Shown here in pieces: positions 59,551-64,000 of a DNA stretch of 64,000 bases (positions are counted from its first letter, which is position 1; each line of letters begins with the position of its first letter). The notes below the pieces were generated by a model, which saw only the letters and a program-made list of their open reading frames with translations, was not told where the DNA came from and did no database searches. Source of the stretch: Curtobacterium sp. MCJR17_055 (GTDB lineage Bacteria; Actinomycetota; Actinomycetes; Actinomycetales; Microbacteriaceae); NCBI RefSeq assembly GCF_003224335.1, contig NZ_QKLF01000004.1, positions 124,001-188,000 on the forward strand, given 5' to 3'. Both the position numbers and the translations under genes were made by a program.

Positions 59551-59580
59551 AGTATCCGTGGTGTACCAACGCCGTGTCAA
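59551..59580 (-). promoter_or_regulatory. Strong consensus promoter of the small ORF and winged-helix regulator
   Basis: On the minus strand a perfect -35 TTGACA (59580-59575), an 18-nt spacer and -10 GATACT (59556-59551) precede the ATG at 59544. It is the best -35 match I see in the window. Confidence 0.65.
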
Positions 59581-59622
59581 CCGTCCGCACGGACGGTGAC
59601 GTGCGCGGACAGTGCCGCCACG

Positions 59623-59673
59623 TGACGGACGGGAGGCCCTCCAGCCGTCGGATGGCGGGCCTCCCGTCCGTCA
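59623..59673 (-). terminator. 16-bp terminator hairpin after upp
   Basis: TGACGGACGGGAGGCC (59623-59638) pairs perfectly with GGCCTCCCGTCCGTCA (59658-59673). It is another copy of the dispersed repeat in paired form, just beyond the upp stop. Confidence 0.75.
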
Positions 59674-59686
59674 GGTGGTGCGGTCG

Positions 59687-60322
59687 CTAGTCGGCCAGAC
59701 CGTAGAGGCGGTCGCCCGCGTCGCCGAGGCCCGGGACGATGTACCCGTTCTCGTCGAGGCGCTCGTCGAGCGCGCCGAGGACGATCGTGACGTCACGGTC
59801 GCCGACCGCCTTCTCGAGAGCGGCGAGGCCCTCGGGCGCGCCGAGGATGCAGACGCACGTGACGCCGACCGCACCGCGGTCGAAGAGGAACTCGATCGCC
59901 GCGGCGAGGGTCCCACCGGTCGCGAGCATCGGGTCGAGCACGAAGCACTGGCGGTTCGACAGGTCGTCCGGCAGCCGCTCGGCGTAGGTCTGCGGCTCGA
60001 AGGTCTCCTCGTCGCGGGCCATGCCGAGGAAGCCGACCTCGGCCGTGGGGACGAGCTTGACCATGCCCTCGAGCATGCCGAGTCCGGCGCGGAGGATCGG
60101 CACGACGAGCGGACGGGGCTTCGCGATGGCCACGCCCATGGTCTGCGCGACCGGCGTGCTGATCGGCGTCGCCGTGACCCGGACGTTGCGCGTGGCCTCG
60201 TACGCGAGGAGCGTGACGAGCTCTTCGGTCAGGGCACGGAACGTGGGGGATGGAGTGGTCCGGTCGCGGAGCACCGAGAGCTTGTGGGTGATGAGCGGGT
60301 GGTCGGCGACATGGACTCGCAT
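59687..60322 (-). CDS. upp: Uracil phosphoribosyltransferase
   Basis: The 211-residue salvage enzyme makes UMP from uracil and PRPP. The PRPP loop is DPMLATGGT (130-138), and the uracil-binding C-terminus reads [23 protein letters not shown]. The ATG lies 7 nt after TACGCT, a leaderless start. It is divergent from tadA. Confidence 0.96.
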   Translation of the reverse strand: MRVHVADHPLITHKLSVLRDRTTPSPTFRALTEELVTLLAYEATRNVRVTATPISTPVAQTMGVAIAKPRPLVVPILRAGLGMLEGMVKLVPTAEVGFLGMARDEETFEPQTYAERLPDDLSNRQCFVLDPMLATGGTLAAAIEFLFDRGAVGVTCVCILGAPEGLAALEKAVGDRDVTIVLGALDERLDENGYIVPGLGDAGDRLYGLAD

Positions 60323-60392
60323 AGGGTCGAGCGTACCGCGCCGCACCCCGACCGGCGGTCGCGGCCGTCGTCGGCGTCGGGGTGGAGGACGT

Positions 60393-60860
60393 GTGGAGCA
60401 CCCGGCCGGACGACCGTTCGTCCCCGCCATGGAGCTGGCGCTGGCCGAGGCGCGGGCGTGCCTGGCCACCGGGGACGTCCCGGTCGGCGCCGTCGTGCTC
60501 GACGCCGCGGGGGCCGTCGTCGCCGTGGGTCGCAACGAACGGGAGGCCCGTCAGGACCCGACCGCGCACGCCGAGGTCCTGGCGTTGCGGGCGGCCGCCG
60601 CGGTCACGGGGGACTGGCACCTGACCGCACACACGCTCGTCGTCACGCTCGAACCGTGTCCGATGTGCGCCGGGGCACTGCTCGCCGCTCGCGTGCCACG
60701 GATCGTCTTCGGAGCGTGGGACCCCAAGGCGGGCGCGAGCGGCAGCGTCTACGACATCGCCCGTGATCGTCGGCTCCCGCACCGCGCCGAGGTCGTCGCC
60801 GGGGTGCTCGAGCAGGACTGCGCGACGCTCCTCGACGCGTTCTTCGCCGGGCGCCGCTGA
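60393..60860 (+). CDS. tadA: tRNA-specific adenosine deaminase
   Basis: The 155-residue zinc deaminase converts the wobble adenosine of tRNA-Arg(ACG) to inosine. Zinc-site residues are H59 and the catalytic E61 (HAE), and C89 and C92 (PCPMC). The GTG at 60393 has GGAGG close upstream; the ATG at 60429 would give 143 residues and has no ribosome site. A GGGAGGCCCG repeat copy lies within the gene near residues 49-54. Confidence 0.94.
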   Translation: MEHPAGRPFVPAMELALAEARACLATGDVPVGAVVLDAAGAVVAVGRNEREARQDPTAHAEVLALRAAAAVTGDWHLTAHTLVVTLEPCPMCAGALLAARVPRIVFGAWDPKAGASGSVYDIARDRRLPHRAEVVAGVLEQDCATLLDAFFAGRR

Positions 60861-60909
60861 CGAGCCCGGGAGCCGCTGACGAGCCCGGGCGCCCGCCGGG
60901 ACCGGTCCG

Positions 60910-61866
60910 TCAGTCGGCGGCGCGGAGCACGATCGCCTCGGTCGACGGGTGCGGCCCGTCCCGTCGGACGTCCGGCTCGATGTAGATGACCCGGGCGATC
61001 GGCACCGCGGCGCGCACGCGCTCCTCGACCGTGTCGATGCCGGCGGCGACGTCCCCGAGACGACGGTCGCCGTCGACCGCCACCTTGACGCCGACCATGA
61101 GCTCGTCCGGACCCAGGTACAGGGTCTTCAGGTGGATCACCGAATCGACCTCGGGGCCGTCGAGCACGGCCTGCTTGATCCGGGCGACGTCACCGGAGCT
61201 GGCGCCCTCGCCGACGAGCAGGCTCTTCGTCTCGACACCGAGCACGAGCGCGACGGCGATGAGCAGCACCGCGATGAGCACCGTGCCGATCGCGTCGAAG
61301 ACCCCGTTGCCGGTGAGCACGGTGAGGCCGACGCCGAAGAACGCGAAGACGAGGCCGATCAGGGCCGCGGTGTCCTCGAGCATGACGACCGGCAGCTCCG
61401 GGGCCTTCGCGCGGCGGACGAACTGCACCCACGACTGGTCGCCCTTGTGCGGCCGTGCCTCCCCGAGCGCCGTGCGCAGCGAGAAGCCCTCGAGCCCGAT
61501 CGCGATGACGAGCACGGCCATCGGCAGCCACCAGTTCTCGAGCGGGTGCGGGTGGGCGAACTTCTCGATGCCCTCGTACAGCGAGAACACGCCGCCGACC
61601 GAGAAGAGCACGATCGAGACGACGAAGGCGTACACGTACCGCTCACGGCCGTGACCGAACGGGTGCTCCTCGTCGGCGGCCTTCCTCGCCCGCCGGCCGC
61701 CGAGCAGCAGGAGCAGCTGGTTCGCGGAGTCGGCGAGGGAGTGCACGCCCTCCGCGAGCATCGACGCGGACCCGCTGATCGCCGCCGCGATGAACTTCAC
61801 GATCGCGATCCCGACGTTCGCACCGAGTGCGGCGAAGATCGCCTTGGTCCCTCCGGAAGCGCTCAT
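60910..61866 (-). CDS. Cation diffusion facilitator transporter
   Basis: The 318-residue protein has six membrane segments and the CDF metal site H42-x3-D46 (GVHSLADSANQ), plus HPFGHGRERYVYAF in the next loop. The cytoplasmic C-terminal domain (about 215-318) should dimerise. It exports Zn, Fe, Mn or similar ions; specificity is unclear. A TATCGT hexamer and GAAGGGG lie upstream of the ATG. Confidence 0.92.
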   Translation of the reverse strand: MSASGGTKAIFAALGANVGIAIVKFIAAAISGSASMLAEGVHSLADSANQLLLLLGGRRARKAADEEHPFGHGRERYVYAFVVSIVLFSVGGVFSLYEGIEKFAHPHPLENWWLPMAVLVIAIGLEGFSLRTALGEARPHKGDQSWVQFVRRAKAPELPVVMLEDTAALIGLVFAFFGVGLTVLTGNGVFDAIGTVLIAVLLIAVALVLGVETKSLLVGEGASSGDVARIKQAVLDGPEVDSVIHLKTLYLGPDELMVGVKVAVDGDRRLGDVAAGIDTVEERVRAAVPIARVIYIEPDVRRDGPHPSTEAIVLRAAD

Positions 61867-61957
61867 GTGGCTGTCCGACCCCTTCTCGTACCGACCTCGA
61901 CCACGATACTGGGCCGCCGGCCGTCGGGACGGTCCCGGTCGTCGGTAGGGTCGGGCC

Positions 61958-62788
61958 ATGACCATCGCACTGCCCCGCGTCGCCATGCTCGGCGTCGGTT
62001 CCATGTCCGGCGCGGTCCTGCAGGGGCTCCTCGCCGCCGGGGTCTCGCCGGACTCCGTGGCCGTCACCACCCGGTCCGAGGCGTCCGCGTCGGCACACCG
62101 GTCCGCCGGGCTGCACGCCGTCGCGTCCGAGGTGGACCCGGACGCGAACCGGGCCGCCGTGCGCGGGTCCGGCGTCGTGGTGCTCGGCGTGAAGCCCTTC
62201 GGCGTCGTGGACCTGCTCGACGAGGTCGCCGCCGACCTCGAGCCGGACGCGGTCGTCGTGAGCGTCGCCGTCGGCGTGACCACCGCCTCCATGGAGGCCC
62301 ACGTGCCTGCCGGCGTCCGTGTCGTCCGTGCCCTCCCGAACACGCCGATCGGGGTCGGCCTCGGGGTCACCGGGATCAGTGCCGGCGCGTCGGCCGACGC
62401 CGAGGCGGTCGCCCTCGCATCGTCCGTGTTCGCCGTGTCCGGGGACGTCCTCGACGTCCCGGAGGCGCAGCTCGACGCGCTGTCCGCGGTGTCCGGGTCG
62501 GGCCCCGCCTACGTCTTCCTGTTCGTCGAGCAGTGGCAGCGGTCCGCGGAGGCGCTCGGGTTCAGCCCCGACCAGGCACGGACGATGGTGCAGGGCACGG
62601 TCCGCGGGGCGGTCGAGCTCCTCGCGCGGTCCGGCAGCGAGCCGGCCGACCTGCGCCGCGCGGTGACCAGCCCGAAGGGCACGACCGAGCGTGCCGTGGC
62701 CGTGCTGCAGGACGCCGACCTGGCCGACGTGCTCGAACACGCCGCCCGGGCCGCGATGGCCAGGGCCGAGGAGCTGTCGCGGCTCTGA
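61958..62788 (+). CDS. proC: Pyrroline-5-carboxylate reductase
   Basis: The 276-residue enzyme makes proline. It has an N-terminal Rossmann motif (VAMLGVGSMSGAVLQGLL), VVVLGVKP, RALPNTP, and the C-terminal signature AVSGSGPAYVFLFVEQ and RRAVTSPKGTTERAV. TAGGGT (61946-61951) is 6 nt before the ATG, implying leaderless mRNA. It is divergent from the cation transporter. Confidence 0.96.
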   Translation: MTIALPRVAMLGVGSMSGAVLQGLLAAGVSPDSVAVTTRSEASASAHRSAGLHAVASEVDPDANRAAVRGSGVVVLGVKPFGVVDLLDEVAADLEPDAVVVSVAVGVTTASMEAHVPAGVRVVRALPNTPIGVGLGVTGISAGASADAEAVALASSVFAVSGDVLDVPEAQLDALSAVSGSGPAYVFLFVEQWQRSAEALGFSPDQARTMVQGTVRGAVELLARSGSEPADLRRAVTSPKGTTERAVAVLQDADLADVLEHAARAAMARAEELSRL

Positions 62789-62806
62789 GCCCGACCCCCG
62801 GCGGGG

Positions 62807-63502
62807 CTACTCGAGCGCCGCGAACCGTTCGAGGTCCGTTTCCGTGCCCGAGACGATGATGACGTCGTCCTCGCCGATGACACTGTCCGGCGTCGCCGGC
62901 ACGAACGCCTGACCGGGCGGCTTGATGCCCAGCACCGTCAGACCGTGCCGCGTCCGGATGACCGTGGTCGCCAGGTCCCGCCCGCGGACCGCCCGCGGCG
63001 GGAACATCTTCACCACGGCGAAGTCGTCGTCGAACTCGATGAAGTCGAGCATCCGACCGGACACCAGGTGTGCCGTGCGCTCGCCGGCCTCCCGCTCGGG
63101 GTAGACCACGTGGTTCGCGCCGATGCGGCTGAGGATCGTGCCGTGCGACCGGCTGATCGCCTTGGCCCAGATCTGCGGGACGCCGAGGTCGACCAGGTTG
63201 GCCGTGATGAGCACGCTCGACTCCAGGTCCGAACCGGTGCCGACGACCGCGATGGCGAAGTCCTGCGCGCCGATCTGCTTGAGCGCGTCCATGTCGGTCG
63301 CGTCGGCCTGGACCGCGTGCGTCACCCGGTCCGACCACTTCTGCACGAGCGCGGCGTCCGTGTCCACGACGAGGACGTCACGCCCCTGCCGTTCGAGCTG
63401 CCCGGCGGTCGCGGCACCGAACCGCCCGAGACCGATCACGAGGACCGGGGCGTCGTGGCTGACGGGACCCTGCTGGGCGTGCGGACGGTGTCGGTCAGCC
63501 AA
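62807..63502 (-). CDS. Potassium channel regulatory subunit (TrkA/KtrA type)
   Basis: The 231-residue protein has an N-terminal NAD/ATP-binding RCK domain (GLGRFG near 24-29; VVDTD after strand 2) and a C-terminal TrkA-C domain (about 145-225). It gates the adjacent TrkH/KtrB channel. The start is TTG at 63502, supported by GAGGAGAGG about 8 nt upstream; a GTG 13 codons later is the alternative. It overlaps the channel gene by 8 nt. Confidence 0.93.
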   Translation of the reverse strand: MADRHRPHAQQGPVSHDAPVLVIGLGRFGAATAGQLERQGRDVLVVDTDAALVQKWSDRVTHAVQADATDMDALKQIGAQDFAIAVVGTGSDLESSVLITANLVDLGVPQIWAKAISRSHGTILSRIGANHVVYPEREAGERTAHLVSGRMLDFIEFDDDFAVVKMFPPRAVRGRDLATTVIRTRHGLTVLGIKPPGQAFVPATPDSVIGEDDVIIVSGTETDLERFAALE

Positions 63503-64000
63503 CGATCGGCCTCTCCTCGGGACGGCGGAACAGCTGCCGGCTCTGACTGGCGGCGAGCGCGGCGGCGATGGTCACTGTACCGACACGACCGAGGAACATC
63601 GTGGCGGCGAGCACGTACTTCCCGGACTCCGGCAGGTCCGCGGACACCCCGGAGGACAGCCCGCACGTCGCGAAGGCCGAGATCACCTCGAACAGGACGC
63701 GGTCGAGCGGCTCGTGCGTGATCTGCAGCAGCACGACGGTGGCGACCGCGACGATGGTCGCCCCCCAGAGGACGATGGCGACCGCCACGCGCAGGACGTC
63801 GCTCGGGATCCGACGGCCGAACACCTCCATGCTCTGCCGGCCACGGGCCTCCGCGACGGCCGCGAGGAAGAGCACGGCGAGCGTGGTGACCTTGATGCCG
63901 CCGGCGGTGGAGGCGGAGCCGCCGCCGATGAACATGAGCATGTCGGTGACGAGCAGGCTCGAGCCGTTCAGTTCGTCGAAGTCGACGAGCGAGAACCCAC
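63495..64000 (-). CDS. Potassium channel subunit TrkH/KtrB (5' end outside the window)
   Basis: About 167 C-terminal residues are visible. They include the last pore motif LMFIGGGSASTAGGIKVTT, with the filter-loop glycines, preceded by FSLVDFDELNGSSLLVTDM, and end with membrane helices and QLFRRPEERPIVG. It forms the potassium-uptake pore regulated by the downstream TrkA/KtrA protein. The upstream part lies beyond the window. Confidence 0.93.
   Translation of the reverse strand, partial: GFSLVDFDELNGSSLLVTDMLMFIGGGSASTAGGIKVTTLAVLFLAAVAEARGRQSMEVFGRRIPSDVLRVAVAIVLWGATIVAVATVVLLQITHEPLDRVLFEVISAFATCGLSSGVSADLPESGKYVLAATMFLGRVGTVTIAAALAASQSRQLFRRPEERPIVG

Larger units (their letters stand above)
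59199..59686. other. Region between upp and the winged-helix regulator, 488 bp
   Basis: From right to left it holds the upp terminator (59623-59673), the consensus promoter (59551-59580), the 33-codon ORF (59443-59544) containing an 8-bp dyad GTCGGCAT-CATA-ATGCCGAC (59477-59496), and a roughly 240-nt leader to the regulator start. Longer readings on either strand across it are not convincing. Confidence 0.5.

Noticed and set aside
59213..59599. 128-codon plus-strand ORF and a 67-codon minus-strand ORF in the upp-regulator gap
   Set aside because: Neither has a ribosome site or promoter at its start, and both overlap the consensus promoter and leaderless ORF, which explain the region better.
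1..64000. tRNA, rRNA, insertion sequences, integrases or attachment sites
   Set aside because: I scanned for T-loop-like sequence, transposase motifs and flanking repeats and found none; gene composition is uniform, with no sign of an inserted island.

Overview
The window is about 64 kb of very GC-rich (roughly 70% or more) chromosome from an actinobacterium. Gene content and style point to Microbacteriaceae, most likely Curtobacterium or a close relative: an ECF sigma factor linked to Asp23 proteins, an NrtR-nadABC-cysteine desulfurase operon, a DUF5997/LysR-like divergent pair, many GTG starts with 4-nt overlaps, and many start codons only 6-7 nt from a -10 hexamer. This assignment is inference. 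I see no rRNA, tRNA, CRISPR array, insertion sequence, prophage or attachment site, so the region reads as core chromosome.

Layout: 1-3.6 kb carries an RpiR regulator, an SRPBCC protein divergent from a YeiH-type exporter, and an M19 dipeptidase. 3.7-5.3 kb is cysK-cysE. 5.3-9.6 kb has an Excalibur protein, a YjbR protein, a MOSC protein, the sigma/Asp23 operon and a secreted transglycosylase-like protein. 9.9-16.3 kb holds MarR and GntR regulators, a DoxX-DUF2071-DUF1810 operon, coaBC, an NRDE protein and an SDR. 16.4-22.7 kb has redox enzymes, a membrane glycosyltransferase, an MFS pump and an EEP nuclease/phosphatase. 23-25.7 kb is metQ-metN-metI. 25.8-29.7 kb has an RNA ligase-like protein, an alditol oxidase, an MFS pump and acylphosphatase. 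29.8-35.6 kb is nrtR-nadA-nadB-nadC-cysteine desulfurase. 35.6-42.2 kb is small housekeeping genes and regulators (aroQ, tag, GNATs, Lrp, the LysR-like/DUF5997 pair).

42.3-46.1 kb is the most unusual part: two consecutive genes for large low-complexity secreted proteins. The second contains nine chaplin-like repeats that lack cysteine and ends in an LAxTG sorting signal. An FMN riboswitch with ribE-ribB-ribH follows (46.4-48.5 kb). 48.5-58.1 kb has a 56-residue membrane protein, two TetR regulators, an oxidoreductase, an MFS pump, flavin reductase, superoxide dismutase, and a MarR-photolyase-serine hydrolase operon. 58.4-64 kb has an orphan winged-helix regulator preceded by a leaderless 33-codon ORF ending Cys-Arg-Met-Cys-Ala, then upp, tadA, a CDF transporter, proC and the 5'-truncated Trk/Ktr potassium channel with its regulatory subunit.

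Functional threads: cysteine, methionine, NAD and flavin supply (cysKE, metQNI, nadABC plus a desulfurase probably serving the NadA Fe-S cluster, ribEBH); stress and DNA repair (sodA, phrB, tag, sigma/Asp23); and cell-surface proteins (transglycosylase, Excalibur, chaplin-like pair). Intergenic space carries a dispersed GGGAGGCCCG repeat that forms many of the hairpins between genes, including a perfect 50-bp palindrome after sodA.
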